Shown piece after piece: positions 1-8,210 of a DNA stretch of 47,737 nucleotides. Within the stretch, counting starts at the first letter, position 1. Every line of letters starts with the position of its first letter. The notes beneath the pieces were generated by a model, which was not told the origin of the DNA, ran no database searches, and saw nothing but the letters and a program-made list of their open reading frames with translations. Made by a program: the position numbers and the translations under genes. Origin of the DNA: an uncultured Alphaproteobacteria bacterium (GTDB lineage: Bacteria > Pseudomonadota > Alphaproteobacteria > Sphingomonadales > SMXR01); contig CAKZLM010000155.1 in assembly GCA_937126915.1 (NCBI GenBank), positions 1-47,737 on the forward strand, read 5' to 3'.

Positions 1-1257
1 AACTATGCCAAGGCTTATGCCGCCCTTGCTGTAACCATAGGTTTACAAGTTAATGGTCAATATGGTTCATACACCGCTAAAGAAGCCTATGATTTATCGC
101 TTCCCTATGCCAATAAGGCCATTGAATTAGCCCCTGACTTACCTGATGCAGTGTTGGCAAAAGCATATGCCGAATGGGGTTTCGTGGATATTGAAGAAAC
201 CGTCGCAGGGTTAGAGCGGGTGCTGCAGTTAAACCCCAATGATGCTTACGCGCTTAATTTATTAGGCAATATCCACACCGATGATTTATCTGAGTTTGAA
301 AAGGGCCATGACTATACCCTTCAAGCTTTAAGGTTAAACCCCTTATCTATTCCTGCATTGGGTAATACGGCACGCTTTTATTTTAGTATGGGTGAATATG
401 ATAAAGCCCTGCCAATGATTGAAAAAATGAAAACTTTGAGCATGCCGTTTCATGGCCTTTTAATGGCGTGGATGCAGGAAGCTCAAGGAAAGCATGACGA
501 AGCGCTGCACACGTCCCTAAAAACCATGGAATATGCCCCTAATTTTGGCCGTATCAGAAATATTATTGTGGGGGCATTATTCAATATGGATTTGCTTGAT
601 GAGGCAAAAGCATTGCTGCCTGATCATCAAATGGGTTGGTATAATTATGTTGTTGGTAATTATGAAGAAAACGTCAAGGCCGCTTATGAACGATATTTAA
701 CGGATCCTGAAAACGAACAATATCAACGTAATTATTATGGCTCAAAGGCAAGCACAGGGGACTATAAAGATTTATATAATCTCTTAGAAAAAAGTTTTAG
801 CGATTATAATGGGTTAATTGCTATCAATGCCTTCAGTCCAGGTGATTTGAACGATTTGTTGCATTATCGCCTAATGGAAAATGAAAATGCTGATTTGTCA
901 GATGTTTTTGTCTCCATGAGGGCGTATTTGAAAAAGCTAGAAACACTTAACCTTCGCCCACATGAGCAGTTAGGCATAAAACGTCACATGGCTTACTACA
1001 GCGGCGATTATGACACGGCTATGACCCTGTTGCGCCGTCAAATATTCGAAAATGGTTATCAATTCGACCCCCAAAATGGATACCTTGCAAAGCTGCAAGA
1101 TCATCCGCTTTATGAAGAAACACTGAAAATGCAGGCTGATAAAAATGCCATGTGGCGAGCAAACTTTTTAACCGTTGTGTGTGGTGATAACCCTTATAAA
1201 GCATTTTGGTCGCCGCTGCCCTCAACCTGCGAAAAGTTTTTAAGCGAAGGTGACTGA
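1..1257 (+). CDS. TPR-repeat protein, 3' part (5' end outside window)
   Basis: The reading frame is open from the first base of the window, so the N-terminus is missing; about 418 residues are visible. The visible part is helical and carries tetratricopeptide-like repeats, for example segments ending in AIELAPDLPDA, VLQLNPNDAYALNLLG and ALRLNPLSIPALGNTARFY, each with the usual A/L-P-x-x-x-A spacing. Proteins of this shape often have a winged-helix, adenylate-cyclase or TolB-like N-terminal domain followed by TPRs, but that domain lies outside the window, so the function cannot be stated. The TPR part is expected to bind protein partners. The C-terminal ~150 residues have weaker repeats. The gene ends 90 bases before the exported RidA gene and is probably transcribed separately, although no terminator is visible between them. 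Confidence 0.8.
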   Translation, partial: NYAKAYAALAVTIGLQVNGQYGSYTAKEAYDLSLPYANKAIELAPDLPDAVLAKAYAEWGFVDIEETVAGLERVLQLNPNDAYALNLLGNIHTDDLSEFEKGHDYTLQALRLNPLSIPALGNTARFYFSMGEYDKALPMIEKMKTLSMPFHGLLMAWMQEAQGKHDEALHTSLKTMEYAPNFGRIRNIIVGALFNMDLLDEAKALLPDHQMGWYNYVVGNYEENVKAAYERYLTDPENEQYQRNYYGSKASTGDYKDLYNLLEKSFSDYNGLIAINAFSPGDLNDLLHYRLMENENADLSDVFVSMRAYLKKLETLNLRPHEQLGIKRHMAYYSGDYDTAMTLLRRQIFENGYQFDPQNGYLAKLQDHPLYEETLKMQADKNAMWRANFLTVVCGDNPYKAFWSPLPSTCEKFLSEGD

Positions 1258-1347
1258 TTTATCGCTTAGCATCTAACTAGCGCTATACTTCCCTAAAAAA
1301 ATATGGAACCATACCTTTCGCAAATCTATGTGAGGGGAGAGTTATAT

Positions 1348-1902
1348 ATGAAGAATAAATTTTTAAGCATAATGGCATCAGGGCTTATATTGGTGACGTC
1401 ATTTTCATCAGTTAAGGCGCAAGACGCTGATTATGACCCAGAGGCACGCTTGGCTGAAATGGGTTTAACCCTACCAACGCCGCCAACACCTGTGGCTAAT
1501 TACGTTAATGGCGTACGCACAGGTAATCTTATTTTCTTGGCAGGTAAAGGCCCACTTTACCCTGATGGGCGTGAATTACGTGGCAAGCTTGGCAAAGATG
1601 TTACCATTGAAGAGGGCTATGACGGTGCCCGCATGACAGCCCTTAATCAACTGGCCGTTTTAAAGCAAATGTTGGGCAATCTGAACAAGGTTGTACGCGT
1701 GGTTAAGGTTTTAGGGATGGTAAACTCAGACCCTGATTTTGTCCAGCAACCTGCGGTTCTTAACGGTTTTTCTGATACCATTGTCGGCGTTTTTGGTGAA
1801 CGAGGCCGCCACGCCCGTGCAGCTGTTGGCATGGCGACCTTACCACGAGGTCAATCGGTTGAGGTTGAGATGATTGTTGAAGTAATGGATGAGGGTCAAT
1901 AA
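1348..1902 (+). CDS. RidA-family (YjgF/YER057c/UK114) protein with signal peptide
   Basis: The first ~23 residues (MKNKFLSIMASGLILVTSF, then SSVKAQ) form a signal peptide, so the mature protein should lie in the periplasm or be secreted. The rest is a complete RidA-like domain of the YjgF-endoribonuclease type, beginning at RLAEMGLTLPTPPTPVANYV and ending in EVEMIVEV. The arginine in HARAAVG aligns with the substrate-binding arginine of RidA, which deaminates reactive enamines/imines, so activity is possible. Family members of this type are usually cytosolic and ~150 residues long, so the export signal is unusual. I chose the ATG at 1348 because a strong GAGGGGAGAG ribosome-binding site precedes it; an in-frame ATG at 1303 would bury the signal peptide. 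The stop overlaps the start of the next gene (TAATG), implying translational coupling. The real substrate is unknown. Confidence 0.85.
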   Translation: MKNKFLSIMASGLILVTSFSSVKAQDADYDPEARLAEMGLTLPTPPTPVANYVNGVRTGNLIFLAGKGPLYPDGRELRGKLGKDVTIEEGYDGARMTALNQLAVLKQMLGNLNKVVRVVKVLGMVNSDPDFVQQPAVLNGFSDTIVGVFGERGRHARAAVGMATLPRGQSVEVEMIVEVMDEGQ

Positions 1903-2816
1903 TGCGGACGCTATTAACAGTTTTATTTATCTCTATGCTGGCAATTCCCACAAGTTTTGCGGCTGAGTTAAAGCTTAAATATTTTGGTGCTGCGGGTTGG
2001 GAAATCACCGATGGAAAAGTGGTGGTTTTAGTTGACCCCTATTTGACCCGTGCCAAGGTTACAGTTGGCCCATCGCACCCTGATGATACCCGCCCAGCTT
2101 ATGATCGAAACAAAGCAGCGGTTTCGGACACTAAAGTGATTGATGAGCATATCACCAAGGCTGACTTTATCTTGGTACATCACTCACATAACGACCATTT
2201 GTCTGATGTGCCTTATATCGCCAAAAAAACGGGAGCTAAGGTTATTGGCACTGAAACCACCACCACTATTTTAAAGGCTTATGGTGTTCCTGCAGATCAG
2301 CTCTACACGGTGCGGGGTGGTGAAGATTATCAGTTTGAAAACTTTTCGGTACGTGTGGTGCCTTCTATTCACTCTGCCCTTGGGGAGAAGCATTATTATG
2401 ATAGTCGCGAATATAAAAACCCGGATGAATTGGAAATTCCGTTAACCATTAATCAATTCATTGAGGGGCGCTCTTTGATGTTTTTAGCCCGTTTTGATGG
2501 TAAAAATGTTTTAACCATGGGGTCTATGAACTTCATTGAACGTGAAATGGATGGCTTAAACCCTGATGTTTTACTGGCGGGGATTAATGGCTCGCGTTTG
2601 GGGCTTTACAATTATGATGAACGCTTGGTGAGGTCTACAGGCATGCCAAAGGTTATTATTCCCACCCATTGGGATAATTTCCGCCTGCCTTATGGTTTTT
2701 CGCAAGAAGACAATGTGAAAAATAAATTGATCCCGTTTAAAGAAACGGTGGCGAAAATCTCACCCAATAGTGAAGTCATTATCCCACAACATTTAGGGAC
2801 CATCACGTTAAAATAA
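1902..2816 (+). CDS. Secreted metallo-beta-lactamase-fold (UlaG-like) hydrolase
   Basis: 304 residues starting with a signal peptide (MRTLLTVLFISMLAIPTSFA), so it is probably periplasmic. The metallo-beta-lactamase fold is shown by the opening KYFGAAGWEI..VVLVDPY strands, the metal motif HSHNDH at about residues 90-95, a further His in PSIHS and a late His in IPTHWDNF. The order resembles the UlaG-like/NAPE-PLD-like branch of MBL hydrolases. These bind one or two metal ions and cleave phosphoesters, lactones or similar bonds; the substrate here is unknown. It overlaps the exported RidA-like gene by one base and is followed by a good terminator, so the two form a bicistronic unit. Both products carry export signals, so they probably act in the same compartment and perhaps in the same pathway (inference). 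Confidence 0.85.
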   Translation: MRTLLTVLFISMLAIPTSFAAELKLKYFGAAGWEITDGKVVVLVDPYLTRAKVTVGPSHPDDTRPAYDRNKAAVSDTKVIDEHITKADFILVHHSHNDHLSDVPYIAKKTGAKVIGTETTTTILKAYGVPADQLYTVRGGEDYQFENFSVRVVPSIHSALGEKHYYDSREYKNPDELEIPLTINQFIEGRSLMFLARFDGKNVLTMGSMNFIEREMDGLNPDVLLAGINGSRLGLYNYDERLVRSTGMPKVIIPTHWDNFRLPYGFSQEDNVKNKLIPFKETVAKISPNSEVIIPQHLGTITLK

Positions 2817-2837
2817 GATTTAGTAAATCTGCGAATT

Positions 2838-2866
2838 AAGGGCTGACAGGAGTGTTGGCCCTTTTT
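2838..2866 (+). terminator. Rho-independent terminator after the RidA-MBL pair
   Basis: An 11-base-pair stem (AAGGGCTGACA paired with TGTTGGCCCTT, two G-T wobbles) closes a GGAG loop and runs straight into TTTTT. It lies 21 bases after the MBL stop. The T-tract overlaps the stop codon (2865-2867) of the convergent hydrolase gene on the minus strand, so the two convergent units share almost no spacer. Confidence 0.85.
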
Positions 2867-5129
2867 ATACCAAGTTACGTTTGATGGTTTCGCGCCATGT
2901 TTTTTCACGCACCGTTCTGCCCTTTTTTTGCAGGCTGGTTTCGACGGTCACATAAAAATTGTTTGCATCACTGCTGACCGATCCTTTGGCAACAGCGTTT
3001 AATTGCCCATTTGGGGTTTGGATGCGGCGATCCCCCACTAATGACATAGAGGTGTTGGCAGGGGTGTCTTTTGAAACCCGTGTTTCCATAATATCTAAAA
3101 ACTCGCGGCTAATACCATGGGGCATTTTGGTGATATAGCGACCATCGGTGTTAAACTTAATGATGTCTTCTTTTGTGTGATCATCAAAGCTGTGTTGATA
3201 GCTAACATCGGGCCATGTGCCAATTTTATAAGTCACGCCGGTATTAGGTTTTGGCGCGTTAATGGGGGCTTGGTGGAAGTTAAGGTTTTGCTCTTCACTC
3301 ACCATCGCATCGTGCCCTGTTGGTAATTCTATATAGCTTGCGTTATCACCGCCTGTATAAAGCGTGGTTAACATAGGGTATGGCGAAGGCCAAATATGCG
3401 GCCAGTCACCATTCACCACAACGACACGCAATTTATGCCCCGCTTTTAACTCATAAGCATTGGCGTTGAGGGTAATATCAAGCTGATAAATTTCACCAGG
3501 TGTCAAGGCAGTGGGGTTTTCGTGGCCCATGCGATGGGTGCCGTTTAATACGCCCTTAGAAATATAATGCGAGGTGCCATCAGGGGCGACATCACAAAGG
3601 CGCACAATCCATGTGGCAACAGGGGCTGTGGCTGCCACAAACAAGCGTGCCTTAGGATAGCCAAACAAGCGAGTTGGTTTTGATACGGGCTCGCCATCAA
3701 ACATCAGGCCCAATTGGTCAGAGGGTGTTTGGTCAAGGCCAAAAATGCCATCGCGCGATGTAGGCGCAAAAGTTTTGGTGTTAATCCCCGCTGCAGGAAT
3801 ATATCTGCGCTTTAAGGCTGAGGCCGAAAGTGGTTTTGTCTTGCCTAACCCACCACCAGTGCCAACCTCGTCATCACGGGCTTCAACATCTTTAATCGCG
3901 CGGCTTTCATCAGGGTGGAAATAATAGCGCTGTGTCGCCACCATCGCACTGTCAGGCACGCTGTTATAATAAGACCAGCTGCCCGGTATGTCGCCCGTAT
4001 AGCGAAAGCTGCGTTCATGGCTTTGGGTGGTGAATATGGTGACATCAGGTTCATCCATAACGCCGTTATCAATGCCTTTAAGCCAATAGTCAAACCAACG
4101 AACCAGTAAGTGAAATCGTAGGTCTAGTTTTGGTCCAACGGTGGCAACCCATGGCCATTGGTGAATATAGGGGCCAACAAAGGTCTTAACCGGGGCGGTC
4201 ATATGATAGGGCGCTCTAAGCGCATAATTTTGATAACCATCCATAAAACCCGTGACAATTAAGGTCGCGGCTTTGATGCTGCTATAATTGGTGTTTAGGC
4301 TACCTTCTTGCCAAAAGTCATTGCGGGTTTGTTGGCGACGCCAATTCATTATCCATGGTTCTTGGTCAAAGCGTTCAAGGGCTTCTGGCGAATGAATGTC
4401 ATACAGCGGGGTTGGTGGAAGCACATTTCGGGCATTAACCGAAATACCATACATTTCTTCCATAATTTGTGGCACTCCACCCATATAATGCACATCATCG
4501 GTATAAAGGTCATCGGTGGCATAGGCCGGAATGATGGCTTTTAAGGCAGGGGGGGCTTTCATCGCCACTTGGATGCTGTTAAATCCTGCATATGATTTGC
4601 CATACATGCCCACATTGCCATTGCACCATGGCTGTTTTGATGCCCAATCAATGATTTGAACACCGTCTTCAATTTCTTCTTTTGAATATTCTTGGGTGGC
4701 AACGCCGCTGGAGCTTCCCGTCCCCCGCACATCCACCGTCAAGGCAGCAAAACCATGATGAACCAAATAGCTATTATGATCAGCGGTATGATCAAGGCGG
4801 CGTCCATCTTTTTGATAAGGGGTTAAATCAAAAACAACAGGGATTTTTTGATCCGTGGGTAAGGTTTCTGTCAAATAAAGGCTGGCTGCTAACTTGGTTC
4901 CGTCAGGTCTGACCAGATTAAGGTAATAAATACTAATGCCTTCAATTGAGAAAGGCATTTCAAGACCAGCCGTAACTTTAATTTCAGGTGTGTCAATTAG
5001 TGCGGCATTGGTAATGTCACAGGCTTTGACCAAAGAATGTCGCTGTGCCATCAACAAAGAAGGTTGGGCGAAAGGCGAGCTAGCAATAACCCCCAGCGAC
5101 GATTTTATAAAGGAACGGCGATTAATCAT
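2865..5129 (-). CDS. CocE/NonD family alpha/beta hydrolase (S15 type) with Tat signal
   Basis: About 754 residues. The N-terminus reads INRRSFIKSSLGVIASSPFAQ, a twin-arginine signal (RRSFIK), so the folded enzyme is exported. The hydrolase domain has the nucleophile elbow GKSYAGF (Ser near residue 180), a probable catalytic Asp in TGFMDGY and His in VGPYIHQWP. A C-terminal beta-sandwich of the X-Pro dipeptidyl-peptidase/cocaine-esterase type follows, visible in RLFVAATAPVATWIVRL and HKLRVVVVNGDWP. The family hydrolyses esters, amides or glutaryl-acyl side chains; the substrate cannot be read from sequence. I place the start at the ATG ending at 5129; a TTG two codons upstream is the alternative and does not change the signal. 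No clear Shine-Dalgarno is seen. It follows rlmB on the same strand after 103 bases. Confidence 0.9.
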   Translation of the reverse strand: MINRRSFIKSSLGVIASSPFAQPSLLMAQRHSLVKACDITNAALIDTPEIKVTAGLEMPFSIEGISIYYLNLVRPDGTKLAASLYLTETLPTDQKIPVVFDLTPYQKDGRRLDHTADHNSYLVHHGFAALTVDVRGTGSSSGVATQEYSKEEIEDGVQIIDWASKQPWCNGNVGMYGKSYAGFNSIQVAMKAPPALKAIIPAYATDDLYTDDVHYMGGVPQIMEEMYGISVNARNVLPPTPLYDIHSPEALERFDQEPWIMNWRRQQTRNDFWQEGSLNTNYSSIKAATLIVTGFMDGYQNYALRAPYHMTAPVKTFVGPYIHQWPWVATVGPKLDLRFHLLVRWFDYWLKGIDNGVMDEPDVTIFTTQSHERSFRYTGDIPGSWSYYNSVPDSAMVATQRYYFHPDESRAIKDVEARDDEVGTGGGLGKTKPLSASALKRRYIPAAGINTKTFAPTSRDGIFGLDQTPSDQLGLMFDGEPVSKPTRLFGYPKARLFVAATAPVATWIVRLCDVAPDGTSHYISKGVLNGTHRMGHENPTALTPGEIYQLDITLNANAYELKAGHKLRVVVVNGDWPHIWPSPYPMLTTLYTGGDNASYIELPTGHDAMVSEEQNLNFHQAPINAPKPNTGVTYKIGTWPDVSYQHSFDDHTKEDIIKFNTDGRYITKMPHGISREFLDIMETRVSKDTPANTSMSLVGDRRIQTPNGQLNAVAKGSVSSDANNFYVTVETSLQKKGRTVREKTWRETIKRNLV

Positions 5130-5213
5130 GGACAAAACACTACAAATAAAAAGTTAAAAACCGGTTACAGTCTTATTAACAGTCAGAAAATTTTAAAGCG
5201 AAAAATTATTTGC

Positions 5214-5230
5214 GCTTGCCGAAAGCAAGC
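5214..5230 (-). other. Small hairpin downstream of rlmB
   Basis: GCTTGC paired with GCAAGC around a five-base loop, just past the rlmB stop. On the minus strand it is followed by an A/T-rich stretch (AAATAATTTTT) rather than an immediate T-run, so it may be a weak terminator or an mRNA 3'-end structure. Confidence 0.4.
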
Positions 5231-5232
5231 AG

Positions 5233-6111
5233 TTACTTGGATAGTCCTAATTGATAAAGGGCTACGGCGGCTGCATTTGAAACATTCAGGCTTTCAACGC
5301 GGTCACTGATGGGCAGTTTGGCGACAAAGTCGCATTTTTTCTTAACACCCTCACGCATGCCTTTGCCCTCAGACCCCATCACAAGGGCAACATTTTGGCC
5401 GGCGTCAATATCCGCCAAGACTTTATCGGCATAACCGTCCATGCCAACGACCCAATAACCCATCTGCTGTAACTCTTCAATGGCAGTGCTAATGTTGCCA
5501 ACCCGCACCCAGGGGATAAGGTCTAATGCACCAGAAGCTGACTTTGCCAGAACACCACTTTCCTGTGGGCTGTGACGATCCATGGTGATAATGGCCTTGG
5601 CGCCAAACGCCGCAGATGAACGTAAAATCGCGCCAATATTATGGGGGTCGGTCACTTGGTCAAGAATAAGCACAAAGTTTGTCTCACCCTCAATAAGCTC
5701 ACAAGCTTGTTCCATATGCACACCGGGCAGGCGACGGGTTTCCAGAACTAAGCCCTGATGTGGGCTGTCAGAATGCACCATTTGCTCAATCTGATCAGCG
5801 CCAACTTGATGGACATCAAGATCAGGCAGGTCTCTCAATAGCCCTTTAAGGTTATTCAGGGCATTGTCGGTGCCGTAAAGAGCGACATGATCACGCAATG
5901 GGTTTTTTAGGGCTGCTTCAATAGGGTGCCTACCAAATAAACGATAAACGTCTTTTGGTAGGGTTAACGCCACAGGTGCGGCGGTATCGGCTTTTTCAAA
6001 CGATGTTGGTTGTGCCGTCTGTTTATGATGTTTTGGCGTGCCTTTACCCTTGCGGGGTTGCTTTGGTTTTCCCGCTTTGGATTTTGCATGATTCTTTTTG
6101 TGTTTTACCAT
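5233..6111 (-). CDS. rlmB: 23S rRNA (guanosine-2251-2'-O)-methyltransferase RlmB
   Basis: SpoU/TrmH (SPOUT, trefoil-knot) methyltransferase of about 292 residues. An N-terminal substrate-binding domain (RLFGRHPIEAALKNP) is followed by the catalytic SPOUT domain with its signature blocks: LDQVTDPHNIGAILRSSAAFGA, VALVMGSEGKGMREGVKKKCD and the C-terminal RVESLNVSNAAAVALYQL (each quoted in part). It methylates the ribose of G2251 in the 23S rRNA P loop using S-adenosylmethionine. The first ~35 residues are lysine-rich and of low complexity (KHKKNHAKSKAGKPK), probably RNA-binding. I chose the ATG at 6111 because GAAGGG lies ten bases upstream; starting at 6162 would add 17 residues unlike the family. 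It is divergent from the tRNA/tuf unit, an order that is common in alphaproteobacteria. Confidence 0.93.
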   Translation of the reverse strand: MVKHKKNHAKSKAGKPKQPRKGKGTPKHHKQTAQPTSFEKADTAAPVALTLPKDVYRLFGRHPIEAALKNPLRDHVALYGTDNALNNLKGLLRDLPDLDVHQVGADQIEQMVHSDSPHQGLVLETRRLPGVHMEQACELIEGETNFVLILDQVTDPHNIGAILRSSAAFGAKAIITMDRHSPQESGVLAKSASGALDLIPWVRVGNISTAIEELQQMGYWVVGMDGYADKVLADIDAGQNVALVMGSEGKGMREGVKKKCDFVAKLPISDRVESLNVSNAAAVALYQLGLSK

Positions 6112-6289
6112 TGGAAAAATTCCCTTCATTTTTCGTCTACAGGGGAATCGATGCAGGTGCAATTAAAATCATTTCGTCGTTCGACATCGTAAGCCACTAA
6201 GTTGTTGAGTTGGTTTGTGCCTCACTTGATTAAATCAGGGCTGAAAGTGGTAAAAAAACAGATTATTTGGCTTTCTTTGTTTTTTGCGG

Positions 6290-6317
6290 TTGACACCGCC
6301 AAATATTTCAGCATATT
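6290..6317 (+). promoter_or_regulatory. Promoter of the tRNA-Tyr/tRNA-Gly/tuf unit
   Basis: Consensus -35 box TTGACA at 6290-6295, then a 16-base spacer and CATATT (4 of 6) at 6312-6317. The sequence after the -10 box is GC-rich (GCACCCCGCG), and the region upstream of -35 holds runs of A and T resembling an UP element. The predicted transcript would start near 6324, about 30 bases before tRNA-Tyr. Confidence 0.7.
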
Positions 6318-6353
6318 GCACCCCGCGTCCACCGACATTGGATTGATGAATTT

Positions 6354-6439
6354 GGAGGGGTGGCCGAGTGGTTAAAGGCACCAGACTGTAAATCTGGCCG
6401 GGTATCCGTACACTGGTTCGAATCCAGTCCCCTCCACCA
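6354..6439 (+). tRNA. tRNA-Tyr (anticodon GTA)
   Basis: 86 nucleotides with a class II cloverleaf. Acceptor stem GGAGGGG/CCCCTCC, anticodon stem CCAGA/TCTGG enclosing CTGTAAA (GTA at 6388-6390), a long variable arm, T-loop GGTTCGAATCC, and an encoded CCA at 6437-6439. It is the first product of the transcript that continues into tRNA-Gly and probably tuf. Confidence 0.97.
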
Positions 6440-6483
6440 TTATCCTTCCTAATTTGTTGTTGGATAAAATCGACCTGATCGAT

Positions 6484-6557
6484 GCGGGTGTAGCTCAATG
6501 GTAGAGCAGAAGCCTTCCAAGCTTACGACGAGGGTTCGATTCCCTTCACCCGCTCCA
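6484..6557 (+). tRNA. tRNA-Gly (anticodon TCC)
   Basis: 74 nucleotides. Acceptor stem GCGGGTG/CACCCGC, D-arm GCTC/GAGC, anticodon loop CTTCCAA (anticodon TCC), T-arm GGGTTCGATTCCC and an encoded CCA at 6555-6557. The tRNA-Tyr, tRNA-Gly, tuf order recalls the Escherichia coli tyrU-glyT-thrT-tufB unit, with the threonine tRNA missing here. Confidence 0.97.
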
Positions 6558-6592
6558 AACAGTGAAGGGCGATGTAATTGCAAAGGGTAAGC

Positions 6593-6609
6593 AATCACAT
6601 AATGTGGTT
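6593..6609 (+). other. 17-base imperfect palindrome between tRNA-Gly and tuf
   Basis: AATCACAT-A-ATGTGGTT is symmetric about its centre with one G-T exception. The left part also pairs with an upstream strand (ATGTAATTGC at 6572-6581 with GCAATCACAT at 6591-6600, one mismatch), so the region could fold in two alternative ways. It could be an operator, a tRNA 3'-processing structure or chance. Confidence 0.35.
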
Positions 6610-6727
6610 CCTTAGCCTTTTTTGTACGTTGGGGCACTTTTCGCATTATTAAGTTGTTTCAACATGTTATTGAATTCATGTGTCTGGGAAACTGGGCGCC
6701 ACGCAACCTATAGGCATTTTGGGAAAG

Positions 6728-7923
6728 ATCCATGGCTAAAGCTAAGTTTGAGCGGACTAAACCGCATTGTAACATTGGAACCATTGGTCACGTTGACCAC
6801 GGTAAAACTACTTTGACAGCAGCAATTACCAAGGTATTGGCAGATGCTGGTATGTCAGAAGCTGTTGACTTCGCGAACATTGACAAAGCTCCTGAAGAGC
6901 GTGAGCGCGGTATTACGATTTCTACAGCACACGTTGAGTATGAGACAGAAGCGCGTCACTATGCACACGTTGACTGCCCGGGCCACGCTGACTATGTTAA
7001 GAACATGATCACTGGTGCGGCACAAATGGACGGTGCTATTTTGGTTGTTAACGCTGCTGATGGTCCTATGCCTCAAACTCGCGAGCACATTTTGTTGGCT
7101 CGTCAGGTTGGTGTACCTGCGTTGGTGGTATTCTTGAACAAAGTTGACCAAGTTGACGACGAAGAGTTGTTGGAATTGGTTGAGATGGAAATTCGTGAAT
7201 TGTTGAGCGAATACGACTTCCCTGGTGATGATATTCCTATCGTTGCTGGTTCAGCTTTGGCTGCATTGGAAGGCCGTGACGAGAACATCGGCGCTGAAAA
7301 GATCATGGAATTGATGAAAGCTGTTGATGATTACATTCCACAGCCAGAGCGTGCTGTTGACGGTGCTTTCTTGATGCCAGTTGAGGACGTGTTCTCAATT
7401 TCAGGCCGTGGTACTGTATGTACTGGTCGTGTTGAGCGCGGTATTGTAAAAGTTGGTGAAGAGATCGAGATCGTTGGTATCCGTACTACTCAGAAAACGA
7501 CTGTTACAGGCGTTGAAATGTTCCGTAAGTTGCTTGACCAAGGTGAAGCAGGCGATAACATTGGTGCTCTACTTCGTGGTGTTGGTCGTGAAGATGTTGA
7601 GCGTGGTCAAGTATTGGCGCACGTTGGCTCAATCAACCCTCACACTAAATTCGAAGGCGAAGTATATGTGTTGACAAAAGACGAGGGTGGCCGTCACACG
7701 CCTTTCTTCGCTAACTATCGTCCACAGTTCTACTTCCGTACAACAGACATCACTGGTTCAGTTGAATTGCCAGCTGGTACTGAGATGGTTATGCCTGGTG
7801 ATAACGTGAAATTGACAGTTGAGTTGATCGCTCCGATCGCAATGGACGAAGGTCTTCGTTTCGCGATCCGTGAAGGTGGCCGTACCGTAGGTGCTGGCGT
7901 TGTATCAACAATCCTAGATTAAT
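6728..7923 (+). repeat. Direct repeat, copy 1 (covers tuf)
   Basis: This block matches 23787-24982 wherever I compared the two, including the whole tuf coding sequence plus four bases before the ATG and one base after the stop. The flanks differ completely beyond these limits. The two copies are in the same orientation, 17,059 bases apart. Confidence 0.9.
6732..7922 (+). CDS. tuf: Elongation factor Tu (first copy)
   Basis: 396 residues, full length. GTPase that carries aminoacyl-tRNA to the ribosomal A site. The G-domain motifs are intact: GHVDHGKT at residues 19-26, RGITI in switch I, DCPGH, NKVD and SAL; domains 2 and 3 follow. The start ATG is preceded by GGGAAAGATCC. It has the same nucleotide sequence as the second copy in the str operon. 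It follows two tRNA genes, and 174 bases separate it from tRNA-Gly. No convincing promoter of its own is visible, so it is probably co-transcribed with the tRNAs. Codon use is extremely biased: 22 of 27 leucines are TTG and none is CTG. A terminator follows. Confidence 0.98.
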   Translation: MAKAKFERTKPHCNIGTIGHVDHGKTTLTAAITKVLADAGMSEAVDFANIDKAPEERERGITISTAHVEYETEARHYAHVDCPGHADYVKNMITGAAQMDGAILVVNAADGPMPQTREHILLARQVGVPALVVFLNKVDQVDDEELLELVEMEIRELLSEYDFPGDDIPIVAGSALAALEGRDENIGAEKIMELMKAVDDYIPQPERAVDGAFLMPVEDVFSISGRGTVCTGRVERGIVKVGEEIEIVGIRTTQKTTVTGVEMFRKLLDQGEAGDNIGALLRGVGREDVERGQVLAHVGSINPHTKFEGEVYVLTKDEGGRHTPFFANYRPQFYFRTTDITGSVELPAGTEMVMPGDNVKLTVELIAPIAMDEGLRFAIREGGRTVGAGVVSTILD

Positions 7924-7937
7924 TTTGATAATGTAAG

Positions 7938-7961
7938 AGGGGTGTTCTGGCGCCCCTTTTT
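7938..7961 (+). terminator. Rho-independent terminator after tuf
   Basis: Seven-pair stem AGGGGTG/CGCCCCT around TTCTGG, directly followed by TTTTT, 15 bases after the tuf stop. A second, looser inverted repeat (CGGTGG/CCACCG, 7981-8014) with a long loop and a following T-run lies downstream and may act as a back-up. Confidence 0.85.
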
Positions 7962-8097
7962 CATGTCTAAAGTTTAAACGCGGTGGGCGTTGATTTTATT
8001 TTCTTTGTCCACCGAGTATTTTTTTGATGAGTGGTGCGAGTTTTTTGTTGCACTTTTGCTGTTAAGGCTTTAAACCGCACATCAAATATAAGCTTGC

Positions 8098-8173
8098 AGG
8101 AGTGTAGCTCAATTGGTAGAGCACCGGTCTCCAAAACCGGGGGCTGTGGGTTCGAGTCCCTCCGCTCCTGCCA
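8098..8173 (+). tRNA. tRNA-Trp (anticodon CCA)
   Basis: 76 nucleotides. Acceptor stem AGGAGTG/CGCTCCT (one G-T pair), D-arm GCTC/GAGC, anticodon stem CCGGT/ACCGG with loop CTCCAAA (CCA at 8131-8133), T-arm TGGGTTCGAGTCCC, discriminator G and an encoded CCA at 8171-8173. tRNA-Trp immediately before secE is a widely conserved bacterial order. Confidence 0.97.
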
Positions 8174-8210
8174 CTTATACTAAGTTAATCATTGTGCCGA
8201 ACTGGCCTGA

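Noticed and set aside
7981-8014. CGGTGG/CCACCG inverted repeat with following T-run as a main terminator
   Set aside because: Only six pairs with a 22-base loop; the better terminator lies directly after tuf.
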